Positions 1-12,200 of a stretch of DNA of 64,000 nt are shown in pieces (position 1 is the first letter of the stretch; every line of letters begins with the position of its first letter). The stretch comes from Corydoras sp. C115 (Eukaryota > Chordata > Actinopteri > Siluriformes > Callichthyidae). The translations under genes were made by a program, and so were the position numbers. The notes beneath the pieces were generated by a model, which saw nothing but the letters and a program-made list of their open reading frames with translations, was not told where the DNA came from and searched no databases. The stretch is from assembly GCA_019802505.1 (NCBI GenBank), contig JAFMOC010000090.1, positions 230,001-294,000 on the forward strand. The letters are read 5' to 3'.

Positions 1-64
1 TGACTGCTGTTAATCTTAAATTATTGAAATACAACTATTTCAAATGAGAGCTACAGTAAGAAGT

Positions 65-1433
65 CTTCAGTCGAAGATGCTGATTTATTTCTTTTTTTAC
101 TTTTTTTTAAAAAAGGCATGTAGAAACACAGTTCAAATGTGACCACTTGGAAGCAAAGTGCTCAACCAAGATGACAGTGATTCAAAATGAATGAAGGAAT
201 TTTTTTTCTCCTTTTTTTTTTAAAAAGGTATCTGATAATACTAAAAACAGAACATAAAATCAAAATATTACAGAGATGCATGGAACAAACAGCATGGCAA
301 AAGATCACACTATCACCTAGCAGAGAGAAAGGACAGAGGAACGTTGCGATGAAAGAGACCGGCAAGTGCTGGGGGTAAATATATATATCTGCTTCATTCG
401 TCTGTTCGGAACAATAAAATATAGGCCTCTGAGTACCCACTCTAACACGCGTGTCCTAATGCTGGCTGCAAAAATACAAAGGAAACTGAGGATTCCGGAC
501 TCTTTTTTTTTTTTTTTAAGAAAGTACACACATACTGAGCGTTATTTTACATCTGAGGGCCAGGAGGTCAGCGTTCATTATTGGCAGTTATCAAAAAGAA
601 GCCTTTCTGCAAGTCGCTCCAACAAGAGAAGTTGCTTTCCTGTGGTGAAGCTTATTCTCATCATATATATACCAGAATATATAAAAAATAAAGATAAAAA
701 AAAAACAAAAATCACTTAAAATATACACCGAGAGATGAAATGAATAAGATACAAAAAGCATTCAAAAAACAAACCAATATAAAAGACACTGATTGTTTTT
801 TTTTTTGTCTGTTTTTCTTTGCACCGACTTGGTGAGGACAAATGAAGACAGGATATTCGCAAGCCAAAACACAATCCCTGTAAAGCTTGGGGTGGCTGGG
901 CCCTGAAATGCTACATAGTGGGGGTGTGACTGGAGGACGAGCAGGATGAGGATGTCGTGGAAACTGTGCTGGAACTGTGGGCAAACTGTACATACACAAA
1001 ACACAGTGCCGCATAACTTAAAATAACTTAGTGTGTGGAAAGGTGAGAGGAGCTTCCCGCGCTGCACAGGTTCGGAATTTGTGCATTTCGCAAATTGGCA
1101 GAATCAGTGCAATAACTTGGAGTTCGGGAGCGACGAGCGAAATCGAACGAAAACGAACAGAAACGAACAGAAACCAAAGGAGTAAACGTGTGCGTGGTGG
1201 TTCGAATGAGGAGATCCGTTCTTGTGGGGGTCTAGGCGAGTCGTGATTGTCTGGTTTCAGTTCAGTGTCTCTACAAGCTGAGGCCCACGCTCGAGAACAG
1301 GAGCCCTCCAAGAGGTCGGTAAGGAGTCGGAGAGGTTGTGGAGGGACTGAGGTCTAACAGGCTTCCATCTCCAGAAGGGCCCCCGCTGCTGCTGCCTTTG
1401 CTTTGCACGTGGAGAAAGCAGTGCGTTTTCCAC
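65..1433 (-). other. lef1: lef1 exon 11: 3' UTR, with remnant of an E-tail reading frame
   Basis: The acceptor (TTGTTGTTCTCAG|GTGG, exon start 1433) is strong and follows intron 10. The first about 160 bases keep an open frame, W at 1432 to TAG at 1273-1271, resembling the alternative E-tail of TCF7 and TCF7L2 (see findings). In the normal transcript it follows the exon 10 stop and is untranslated. The downstream sequence has many T/A runs. The 3' end is inferred from the AATAAA at 89-84; no transcript data are available, so the end is approximate. Confidence 0.75.
84..89 (-). terminator. candidate lef1 polyadenylation signal (AATAAA)
   Basis: A canonical AATAAA on the minus strand (TTTATT on plus) lies about 1.35 kb into exon 11. 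I saw no other canonical hexamer between it and the exon start, so it is the best candidate. Cleavage would be expected 10-30 bases further, at about 55-75. Confidence 0.55.
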
Positions 1434-1643
1434 CTGAGAACAACAAAGACATGACGTTTAAGAACATATACTTTTATTTTTGTTACCACTAAAGATAATA
1501 AAGGTGGTGTGATTAACTTCGTGGTTGTGTGATGTGAAAGCGAAGTGGGGGGTGGTATCCTGAAATTAGATCAATAATCCCAATTATTTTATTTAGCATT
1601 TATATTTAATACTGCATATATACACAGTTATGAGCTTTGGACG

Positions 1644-2087
1644 TACAATGCCAGTCAAAATTTTGTAAACCCCACCCCCCCCCCCTTTTGCGGCCATTTC
1701 CTCCACTTTCCATATAGATGGACTTTGTAGTCCATCTGTGTTCTTTGTTTTGTTAGTCCACTGTTGGTTCTCTGTTGGTCAGGAGCATCACAGAACAGGT
1801 ATCATTTGGGTGGTGGATTGTTTATTGTCAGTTCTGCAGTGACACTGATGCGGTGATGGGGTTTTAGTGCAGCAGTGCTGCTGTGGTTTCATTTAAACAC
1901 CTTAGTGACACTGCCGGGATAGGAATAATGGACTGACCAAATAATACTGCTCTGTGGTGGTACTATTGGGGCCCTGACCATTAGAGAACAAAGTACTACA
2001 ATGGACTACAGTCCAAAGTCCATGGACCCAAGACATTAAAGTTGCGCAAAAAGGGGGGGCATGTCCAAACTTTTGACTGTTAATGTA
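1644..2087. mobile_element. palindromic MITE, TA-flanked, copy a
   Basis: Nonautonomous DNA element with inverted ends (TACAATGCCAGTCAAAA ... TTTTGACTGTTAATGTA) of the Tc1/mariner-like type: TA target and CAGTACCAGTCAAAAGTTTG-like termini. The interior is partly self-complementary: the phrase around GATGGACTTTGTAG recurs inverted near the other end. It has no coding capacity. Confidence 0.7.
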
Positions 2088-2533
2088 TATTGTAACTTAT
2101 GAAAAAAGCAAAACGTGACCTGAGGTGAAGATGAGGCACCGAGGACTAAACCTGAATGGGTCGTGAAATTGTATTTTATGGAACAATTATACAAGGAAGT
2201 TTCTCTCACGTTACAGTTTTCAGCAGACGGACAGAACGGCCCATTCAAAAGCCTTTTTGTTTATTAATGAAAGACGAGGGACGAGCATTCGGCAATCTCC
2301 AAATCTCCAAAAGAAATGGCCTGGACACAACGTGCTACCCCTGTCAGGTTCCTGAGTGTCTTTAAGAATTGAATGCTACAGACTCCATCGCGCATATCGA
2401 CGAGCTTTAAGGACTTATTACAGAAGAGCATCAAACAGAATTTCTGATCAAAGGAAGATAATGCAGGAGTGGAGCTCCCAGGAGCCGAGGTAAGAGGGTT
2501 GCTGCTACAAGTCAGCAGTGTGAAAGTGTGACT

Positions 2534-2534
<1 letters not shown>

Positions 2535-2598
<64 letters not shown>

Positions 2599-2611
2599 AC
2601 GCACACGCACA
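2535..2611. repeat. (AC)n microsatellite grading into (ACACGC)n
   Basis: Pure AC dinucleotides followed by AC/CGC variants. The cysteine/valine-rich open frame across it is an artefact. Confidence 0.95.
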
Positions 2612-3350
2612 CTTCCCCACTGAATGCTTCACCATGTGTGGATGACCGTCAGCCTCTTTTTCAATGAGAAGCAAAAGCGAGAGGAGGCAGGGGATGGCGG
2701 GGCTGACCAAAGCTTCCTGATGCTTCTATTTACCTTGAACGTCCCCTCTTTCATCCTCGTACCTCAAAGCTCCCGTGTGGCCAATGGCCCCCTTCCTGGA
2801 GCGCATTTTCCTTCCCGGCCAACATAAAAAGGTCGACTGGCCTTCCTGCCCAAAGCAGGGGGATGGAGGCGAGGGGGGGCTGGAGGGGGGGCTGGAGGGA
2901 GAGAGGTGGCTCGAGATGGCTTCACACAGCCCACCTCCACAAAAATGCAAGGATTCAAGCGCAGCTCTGCTTTTGAGCTGCAAAATGGCCATGGCTGACT
3001 CGCAGGAAATGAAACGCTCCTCTGTTTTCGAGGGCCAGACGCGTGTACTCTCTCTCTCTGCCTGGCGGTAAGGGAAGGGCGAGGCAGGCTTTGAAGTGCG
3101 GGAGGTTAAGATAACTGGCACGGCCTCTCGATCCTCAAACGGCCCGTTCACCTCCCGGGGCAAATCAAAAAGCCTGCAGCTGGGGCCGCCACACCTCCCT
3201 TTCTGCTCTCTTTCTCCCACACGGGCGGTTTGGGTTTCGCAGAAGGGAGAAATGCGCCATTGAAATTAAGCGAACCCAGAATGTGAAAAGAATCCCACGT
3301 GTCGCAGGCAGGGTCCAAGCGCAAATTCGTGTTATGATTGTATTAAACCC

Positions 3351-3663
3351 ATCCATTATATACCGCTTATGGTATATAGTAGTGTGGGGGGGGGTTCCAT
3401 GCCGATTCAAGGGAGAATGTTTTGGGCACTGGGCAGATACACCAAAAACAGGGCTCTAATTAATCCATCACTGGGCACACACTCACTTAACCAGAAACAC
3501 AGACTATATGGGGCAGTTTGGGGCATATTTAATCTATGTTTTAGGACTGTAGGAGGAAACAGAAGAATGGAAAAAACCCATTGAGAACATGGAATCTCCA
3601 CCCAGATTGGGATTCGAACCTTGATCGCTAGTGCTAAGAGGTGGACTACCCCAGCGTGCCACC
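3351..3663 (-). mobile_element. V-SINE/DANA-like SINE, diverged copy
   Basis: In reverse orientation it shows the tRNA-like head with B-box remnant (GGTTCGAATCCC-like), the conserved central block (tttcctcc...cagtccaaaa) and the tail ending in (CATT)n on plus. No clear target-site duplication. Confidence 0.75.
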
Positions 3664-3746
3664 CATATCGTGTTTGGTGCTGCCAGATCCTGTGATTGCT
3701 CCTCTTTATGTCATGTGAGGGCCATCATATCAATTCTGGCAAAAGA

Positions 3747-3750
<4 letters not shown>

Positions 3751-3787
<37 letters not shown>
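3751..3787. repeat. (AAT)n microsatellite
   Basis: About a dozen AAT/ATA trinucleotides in a row. Confidence 0.95.
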
Positions 3788-3790
<3 letters not shown>

Positions 3791-4856
3791 GAAATGCTGG
3801 ATTGTGGTTATAAATTTTTTAAAAATTAACTTGCAATCACATCTTCATTGCGATCAGTGGTGTACCCAGAGAAAAGATATCCCACTTTTTCCAACTGGGC
3901 CTCGGCAACATGCGTAATGACATGAGCAAAGACGACCACCGGAGGCAGTCTGCTACCTCTGCTACCTGTCCACGCTCTTCCTCGAAACTCTGGACTACTT
4001 ACGAAGCAGCTCATGAAAGCAATGAAGCAAAGAGACAATAAAACCGATCAAAGTGCGCATGACATCACGGTCCGACCCTGGCACGCACAAGCAGACGGCT
4101 GAATATAGCACTATGGAGTGCGAGCACGAAAGCGGGTGCGCGAGCATAATCTGGCTCGTGTTAAGTCCGGCCAACTGGAAAGCCCCTCGCTCCGTTCCTT
4201 CCCCTCCCTCTTCCTGTCTTTCCCTTACTCCTGACAGGGTGCCAGCTGCCCAGCCTTGGAGTACAGCGGCTGGGCGTTTGGTTTGGCAATGGCCCGTGTA
4301 GCGGCGAGTCCATAAAACTGAATGACCGCCACGAGTGATTCAGAGCACCGAGGGAAGCCTGGTAGTAAAATGACACCTGGAAAAAAGGGAGAATTGACGG
4401 CCTGTCTGTCGGCGGCGTATCCTGTTTGTGAGATTCGGAATATTTGCCCCCAAAACTAACAGTCTGCAAGATTTACTGGGTGTCTCGCATCTCATGATTA
4501 CGGTACAGAGCATGCTGGATGAGGGAAGAGGCAACGTGCTCTGGCTCCAAAGCAAAAGCATGTGCTGGATACTCTGGAGCAAGGGATAGGGAGAGGGGCA
4601 AGAGGGTGGTAATGTTCCCACATCTGAAGTTGTGGTGGTTGGGGTCCCAGGGTCAACGTGCTCTTCTTCCACAAGAACTGAGCGTCTGAGCGGCACTATC
4701 AAAGAACAGCACAATGACTGCTCGCCTCCACCGGCGGCAGGCTTCAAAGAGTCACTCGCAGAGAGGAGGAAAGGCGGGGGAGGGGGGAGGAGATGGGGGG
4801 TTCCGCCTGCATGCATGCACAATAGGAGCCAGATTTAGAGGAACTCCATTGGTAAG

Positions 4857-4891
<35 letters not shown>

Positions 4892-5202
4892 AATGCAGAA
4901 GACATCACAACACCCAGGGGAGTCTCAACCCTCATCGTGTTGTCTGAACGAGATGATTCAACAGCAAAACAAACTCGCAGATGTGGAGAGCCGCGTCTTG
5001 GCATGGTTATCGCGAACCAGGCAGTGAATACGCTTCCATGCCTCAGCACATTTACAGGCGGTTCACTAAATTTAAAGGGGTTGGCGCGCCAATAGAGGAC
5101 GTTGAAAAACGGTGGGTTACAAAAGAGGTACAGATGACATCACAGTCACCTCAGCATAACGTTACATGAGGTCAGGTGGTACGGATGCGTTCATCCAATG
5201 CG

Positions 5203-5470
5203 TCGTGCGGGGGGTTCCTCATGTTCATCCAGGGGAGAACGTTACGGGCACCCAGGACAGGGCGCCAATCCATCGCTAGACACACACTCACTCACACTTT
5301 TATATGGAGGTAATTTAGAGCAGCAGGTTTACCTTGAATCCATGTTTTTAAGACTGTGGGAGGAAAGCGAACCCAGTGAAAACCCTCGTAAACACGGGGA
5401 GAACATGGGAACTCCACCCAGATCGGGATTCGAACCTGGATCCCCAATGCTGAGAGAGCAGACACAACTG
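5203..5470 (-). mobile_element. V-SINE-like SINE, head-truncated copy
   Basis: Shares the central and tail blocks with the other V-SINE copies (ggagaacg, gggcac, gacagggcgccaatccatcgct, gggaggaaa, ggggagaacatgg). The tRNA-like head is degraded near 5460. Confidence 0.7.
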
Positions 5471-5652
5471 ACCCACACTTCAGATTATTTCAAAGCTCTG
5501 ATTTTTCCCGCAACTTTTTATATTAAGATACAAAGCTGGTTAGTTTAACATATCCTGTTAATACGTCACTTTAAAAAAAATTTTTTTTTGATGAAGTAGC
5601 CGTTTCCGTGATGCTGCTTCAACACACCACAGAGTGAGAGAATGGGAGAAAT

Positions 5653-6024
5653 CCATCCATCCATCCATCCATCCATTATATTCCGCTTCATCCTCTACTA
5701 GGATCGTGTGGGGTTGCCCATGCCCATCCAAGGGAGAACGTTTCGGGCGCTGGGCAGATACACCCAGGACAAGGTGCCTATCTATCACTGGGCACACACT
5801 CACACACACACAGGCACAGACACAAACACACTCTCTTTGGGGTAATTTGAAGAACTCAATTGACTTGATCCATGTTTTTGGACTGTGGGAGGAAACCGGA
5901 GAACCCGGAGGAAACCCACGTGGACACGGGGAGAACATGGAAACTCCACCCAAATTGGGATTCGAACCGGGAATCCCTAGCGCTGAGAGGTGAATGTGCT
6001 AACCACTAAGCCACCTTGCCATCT
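5653..6024 (-). mobile_element. V-SINE-like SINE, full length, with target-site duplication
   Basis: Complete minus-strand copy with an (ATCC)n tail at 5653-5677. It is flanked by a 10-bp direct duplication TGGGAGAAAT at 5643-5652 and 6025-6034. The tRNA-like head with AACCACTAAGCCACC (reverse of the A box) lies at the right end. Confidence 0.85.
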
Positions 6025-6748
6025 TGGGAGAAATGCTCTAATTAAACCTGATCCGAAGTGGAAGTCAAAGAACGAGCTCAGTGTTTCAGAAAGCAAAGGG
6101 GAAAGAAGATCGACCTTCTCACAAATGACAGATCTTCATTTTTCTCGCTCCTTTCTCTTTTACACTCTCTCATCAAACCGAGGCAGACTGCTGACTCCTG
6201 ACTCGTACATCAGAGGGAATGAGTGCGCGAGGCAGAGCCGCCAACTGACACGGCTCTCTTTCATTCCTGTCCTCTGCAGAACCCCTACCTCCCTGACTTT
6301 CCCACACCACCACCAGACAGGCATGCATGGTTATAAGACCCTTAAACAGCCACACCTATGTATACGGCAAACTCAACTACGGCTTTCAGCACGAAAAGGA
6401 AAAAACGTTAAATAAACTGCTTCGTAAACATTTTCCAAATCGATTTTTCATCCATGTTGTCTGATGACATCCAAACTTCATTCACATGACCCATGCAGCA
6501 CTTTAGAGCTTCTCAAAATTAATTTTGTGGAACAATGATTAAGATGAGCATCGTATCACCTTGACTTCGGGCGCTGGGATACGCATTACATTAGTTTTTC
6601 CTGAAGTCGGAGAACATACCAAACTATCCCTCAAAATTTTCACATTTATAAATCTTATGTCTTATTATAAATCTTATGAAAACCTTATGTGCAAGTACCC
6701 ACAACTATGCAATGATGACATCATTGTGACCAGGCCTGAATAAAAGTG

Positions 6749-7020
6749 TTCCTTATGCCCATTCAGGAGGGAGAACGTTTCGGCCCCAGGGTAGATACAC
6801 TCAGGACATGGTGCCAATCCATCATTGGGCACACACACTCACATATAGGGCATATAGGGGCAAACTAGAGCAGCCAATTTACATTTTTGGACTGTGGAAG
6901 GAAACCGGAGAACCCGGAGAAAACCCACACGGACACGAGGAGAACATGGAAACACCCACGTTTGGATTCGAACCTGGATCCCCAGCGTTGAGATGCGGAT
7001 GTGCTAAACTCTACACCACG
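6749..7020 (-). mobile_element. V-SINE-like SINE, partial copy
   Basis: Minus-strand copy lacking the tail start. It reads gggagaacgtttcgg, gaaaccggagaacccgg and a degraded tRNA-like head ending near 7020. Confidence 0.75.
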
Positions 7021-7933
7021 TTAAAAAAAAGTAACTAACGATTTAGAAAACTATGACATCATAAAAATGTGGACAAAATATGGTCCTCCTCCAAAATTCA
7101 AATTTCATAAACTGTAGCAAGGAAACATCCCAAAATACTCCACAAATTAATTAAATAACAATCTGTTACCGTTCAAAGTCCTCATATCCCGTAAGACAAA
7201 AGTTCTGCGCTGTCAATGTGACGAGATGTGCGTTATTAAATGTCATGTGATGATCTTTGGCTTGGAGGCCGATAACGAAATAGACAAATGTGTTCATTTA
7301 AAAAAAACCTTCTGAAGCCTCCGCTAAGCTAAGCTCGATCTGGCTCTTCGGCTCTGCATAAATTGAGGGCTTTCAGGGGAGCTGCAGTATTCTTGGTATT
7401 ATGCATATTAGTTTAAGGCTGTCACAATGAATCAGGCAGGGTGTCCGTCCCCCGTCTGCTCTGCACTGCTAATTATTGGATCAGGGAGAGGTCGCTTTCT
7501 CTGCGCAAAGAAAAGCTGGGGAGAAAAGCTTCCAATTTGGGTTCGGCGAGAGACACGCGGGTCGCGAATCGATCAACCGGAAACCATTGTCTGGTCGCTT
7601 TGGGCTCATTCACCGAGCCGATTTGGCACATCTGCCCCAGAAAGGGGAAGCGGAATAACAGGATATGTGAAGATTCGAGACAGACGTCCTATTGCTGAAA
7701 ATTGCCAGCTAGTGGCTTTTGACAGACTATTTGTCAACTGCAAAGGAGGGACCAAAAGGAGGGACTACGTTTCCAAAATGGAAAGAAAGCTAAAGGGAGG
7801 TGAGCAAAGTGCGTTACTGTAACAGGTCTCTCTCTTTGGGATGCTGGTCGATGTGAGAGAACAGAGAATTACAGCACAATCAAATCTAGGCCGACATTCT
7901 TAATATCAGCTTTACATATCCCGCAAAGTTTTA

Positions 7934-7966
<33 letters not shown>
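7934..7966. repeat. (GAT)n microsatellite
   Basis: About ten ATG/GAT trinucleotides in tandem. Confidence 0.95.
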
Positions 7967-8251
7967 ATGTAATAAACATTGTAATTTGAGCAGGTGTTGT
8001 GCTGGTTACAGGCCACCAACCCTTCATCAACCTGAACAAGGTCAAGCCACATCTATAGGGACTTCATATTGTGGACAGAAGAACAGGCATGTGACATTAC
8101 AAGAACTTTCCCAAACTGTTGACCATCATCTTCGATGGTGAAAGAAAATGACCTCTATTTTAGAACTAATTAAATTATATTTGAGGAAAAAAAACGGAGG
8201 ATGGATTTTGTACAAATAATCAGGATTTAATCAGATTTTTGATAATTTGAT

Positions 8252-8602
8252 TGATTTATTTATTCATTATCTCCCGCTTTATCCTTTATTAGGGTCACGG
8301 TGGGGTTCCCCATGCCCATCCAGGGGAGAACGTTTCGGACGCTGGGCAGATAGACCCAGGACAGGGCGCCAATCCATCGCTGGGCACACACTCACTCACA
8401 CAGACACACTCTATATGGGGCAATTTTGAGAATTCAATTGACTTCATCCATGTTTTTAGACTGTGGGAGGAAACCGGAGAACCCAGAGGAAACCCACGCG
8501 GACACGGGGAGAACATGGAAACTCCACCCAGATGGGGAATCGAACCAGGAATCCCTAGTGCTGAGAGGCGAACGTGCTAACCACTAAGCCACCGTGCCGC
8601 CC
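8252..8602 (-). mobile_element. V-SINE-like SINE, full length, with 12-bp target-site duplication
   Basis: Flanked by perfect direct copies of TGATAATTTGAT at 8240-8251 and 8603-8614, which defines the insertion exactly. The copy is close to the family consensus, so it is probably young. Confidence 0.92.
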
Positions 8603-8649
8603 TGATAATTTGATAATGTATTTAAATAATTTAGCAATTTTATGAGGTT

Positions 8650-8950
8650 ATTGTTGGTGATTTTCTATTCTGTGGCTACACGTGTTTCCTATCTACAATT
8701 CAACAGCTCGTATACTGCATTATGATGTATTAAGTATTATGATGTCATTGTTTTCTAAATCGTTAAAGCGTTTAAATTTTTTTTTTTATTGTTGGTAATT
8801 TTTTATTCTATGGCTACAAGTGTTACGATGCAATGGCTCGTATACTGCATTATAATGTATTAAGCAGTATTATGATGTCATTTTTTTCTAAATTGTTAAA
8901 TCATTTTACTTTTTTTTTTTTATGTGTGGCTACACGAGTTATTTATCTGC
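8650..8950. repeat. 138-bp tandem repeat, about 2.2 units
   Basis: Units start at 8650 and 8788 (attgttggt...tattct.tggctacaag/cg, ...ctcgtatactgcatta), with a third partial unit near 8921 (tgtggctacacg). The function is unknown. Confidence 0.8.
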
Positions 8951-9254
8951 CATAAAAGTGTTATTGACAGGTGGATTGTTTCAGACAGAGCATTACTGAA
9001 GGCCTTGGTGTGAAACGCACAGCCTGCCAACTGACATAAGTAATATCTTCACTTATTTTTAGGTATAATTCTCCCTTAATAAAAAATAGGAAATAAAAAT
9101 GAAGCAAAAAGGAAGAACATGTAATCAGTGTGGCTGACAAAACATGAGTGTTAAAGCAAGCAGTGTTCAGCTGAGGCTTTAGGATTAGTCTGTGTATAGA
9201 AAAACATCGGAACACAGCATCAGGTATTTAGTGAGGACGGGGAGGGCCTCTTAC

Positions 9255-9295
9255 CATCTCTCAGATGTACGCTGTTTTCATTCTCTGGCCTGTAC
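9255..9295 (-). CDS. lef1: lef1 exon 10: C-terminus and stop codon
   Basis: A 41-nt exon. After completing Gly354 it encodes TGQRMKTAYI and the TGA stop at 9263-9261, then six untranslated bases up to the donor ATG|GTAAGA. The acceptor is TTTTCTGCAG|GT. The human C-terminus is GTGPRMTAAYI, so the short B-type tail is conserved. A further intron after the stop places the 3' UTR in exon 11. The stop lies only six bases from the last junction, so the normal transcript should not trigger nonsense-mediated decay. Confidence 0.93.
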
Positions 9296-12200
9296 CTGCA
9301 GAAAACGGAAGCCTTTAACATAGGGGATGGTTCGGCTGACATGTCATCTCATCTCAATCCATCATCTTAATCACACTACGTCCTGCAGCAAATGTCTAAG
9401 GCATGTTTATGACACGTTTCCTTACTGCTCGAGCTTTGATGGAATTCTACAGGCCAGGTTAAAGTGCAAGCGAAAGACTACAGAGAGGAAATACATAGAA
9501 AACAGAACGTTACCAGAGCCTTATAGCATTAAAGCGACAGGACGGAGAGAAAGAGCCTGAGGGAGTCGAGTTCTATTAAAGAATAGACAGACTAATCCCA
9601 AAGACTTTGGAGTCATGTGGAGGAAGTGAGCGACAGAAGAGATGGATGATGGAGACAGTGGTGACGGAGGAAGTGTGCCACTCTAGAACTATGACCTAAC
9701 TATGAAACGGTCGGCTCAAAGTTCTAGCAAACGCTAAGAAGGCGTCTATGACATTCTATACCTTAACATTTACATTTAGTTATTTGGCTTTTATCCAAAG
9801 TGATTTACAAATAGAAGAACAAGTCAGTAGTTAGAAAAAAACATATACTGTAGTATCAAAACCTGCCTTTTATAAAAAAGATAATTAAAAAAAATTGTAT
9901 AAAATGTAAAGCAATGAAGAACAGAACGTGCAGTAGGCGGGAGGACAGGAGAACCACTGGCTCGGGAAGAAACCAGGGCCGAACTGAGCAATAAGACCAG
10001 CCGGATGCAGAAAGGTGAAGGCGAATCGTACCTGCTGCCGTTTCCTGGAGTTTCTCCCTCTTCCTTTTTTTCTTCTTCCCCTAAAACAAACATTGAAACT
10101 CTGTTTAGAGAGCGATCCACAGGTTCTCGGATGTTTAGTCAGTTTCGGCTAGTGAGTTATTAACCGAAACAACATTCCAACATGCAGAACTTCATGTCAG
10201 GATCATTATCAGACCAAAACAAACTATACTTTGATTCCGGAGATTGTTATGTGGAAAATGGAAGTTCAACATGGCTGCAAAATAGTTTTTATACCTTTCA
10301 GTCAGTCTGTCTCAGTCTCAGACACAGGTTTGTGAATGAGAGGCTGAGCCAATGACCCAGAACACAGTGAACAGGTCCTCCACAGTACCTGTTTGAACAC
10401 ACCAATCGTAGTTCCACTTACTGTAAAGACTGTAGTCCATCCTGTTCTCTGTTATCTAATGGTCAGGACCACATTAGTAATACCAAAGAGCAGGTATTAT
10501 TCGGTTGGTGCCTTATTCCTATCCCAGCAGTGTCACTGGGAGGTGGAGAAATGAAACTACAGCAGCACTGCTGCACTAAAACCCCCTCAGTGCATCAGTG
10601 TCACTGCAGAACAGACAATAAACAATCCACCACCCAAATGATACCTGTTCTGTGATGCTCCTGACCAACAGAGAACAGAGAACCAACAGGGGACTAACAG
10701 ATGGCCTACAGTCTGTAATTGTAAAACTACAAAGTCTATCTATATGATACGTGGAGGAAACAGACAATGGAGCAACAAGTGGGCGTGTTCAAACCCCATT
10801 CAAAGTCCAAAAACACTGATTCAAGGTGAATTGGCTGCTTTAAATGGTCTCTATCTAACCTTCCCCTGTTTGTGTGTGTTTGTGTACAGCAATGGATTGG
10901 CACCCTGAACAGGGTGCATCAATCCAGCGCCCAATGGGTGGGCATAAGGAACCAAAGCGCCCAAAATGTTCTCCCCTGGATGGGCATGAGGAACCCATCC
11001 CATGAGCCTAGTAGAAGCAGAAGATAATGAGATAAGGTTTCCAAAACCATTTTACAATACTATAATTAAATGATAGTATTTTCTCTATTTGTTTTTAAGT
11101 CCCTCCATTAAGTACATTAGGTCACTCCTCAAACATTAGGTCCTAATGATCAGTTATAAAGTTCCACACAGGAATACCATATCTATCCTGCTTTAATTTC
11201 CATGAAGAGCACTGCTCTCGAGCCAGAAGTCTGGATTGGGGAAGGATTTGTAGCTTACCCTAAATCCCCTAGCAGGGTGACTATAGGTATAGATAGCTCG
11301 GTGCCATCATTTTGCTGTCCAATACGAGGCGTGCTTTGGTTGCCTGCTGTAAAAGTCTGATAATCCACTTATTCTACGGCTAATCTGTGTATTCTAGCGG
11401 CGGCTGACAGAGCCATGAAGCCCAGAGCAGCGAAGGAACGTGCGTGACAGTGCCGGCACGGGCTCATAGCGCTTAGCACCGTTAAATACAGCTGTGTGCC
11501 CGCTGCTAATGGAACCAGCCGAGTGGAAAGTTCATCCCCCTTTGAAGTGTTTCCTCGTCCTTTATGCCCCCACTGGCTTTCCAGTCAGTGGTTGGGTTCG
11601 ACTCGAAACATTCCCATCCATCATCAGGTTGCAAGAGTCTTTATAAATACAGTATTAATATATATATATATGTATATATATAGGGATAGATGTGCACAGT
11701 GGTAAATCAGACTCCTCCAGCTTATATATTAATATATATATATACCAAATTTTAAGTGCACTTCTGACAATTTGGTAAAGATTATGCTTCCAGATCAAGT
11801 ACAAGAGGGCTTGCTTTATTGTGAAGGTGAGATGAACATCCCAACCACTGCAAACTATAGGTATTTGTTTTCAATCATTCATTTATTCATTCATTATCTT
11901 CCGCTTTAGGTCGCGGGGAGGTTCCCCATGCCCATCCAGGGGAGAACGCCTCGGGCGCTGGGCAGATACACCCAGGACAGGGCGCCAATCTATCGCTGGG
12001 CACACACTCACTCACACAGACACACACTATATGAGGCAATTTGGAGAATTCAATTGACTTTGTTCCATGTCTTTGGACTGTGGGAGGAAACCGGAGAACC
12101 TGGAAGAATCCCACGTGGACACGGGGAGAACTCCACCCAGATTGGGATTCGAACCAGGAATCCCTAGCGTTGAGAGGCGAACGTGCTCAACCACTAAGCC

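Larger units (their letters stand above)
1434..9254 (-). other. lef1 intron 10 (within the 3' UTR)
   Basis: A 7.8-kb GT-AG intron after the stop codon. It holds one palindromic MITE, five V-SINE copies, simple repeats and a 138-bp tandem repeat (listed separately). 2088-3350 is otherwise plain apart from an AC repeat. 3664-5200 and 6035-6748 show nothing I recognise. 7320-7830 is a less AT-rich, repeat-free block (see findings). Confidence 0.85.

Noticed and set aside
7427..7822. 131-residue open frame on plus
   Set aside because: No recognisable domain, overlapping frames equally open, antisense to the lef1 intron; more likely noncoding.
1434..9254. First half of a C-clamp exon (CRARF-type) in intron 10
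   Set aside because: Searched by eye for a Cys-rich, Arg-rich frame with splice sites; none convincing. A translated profile search would be needed to exclude it.
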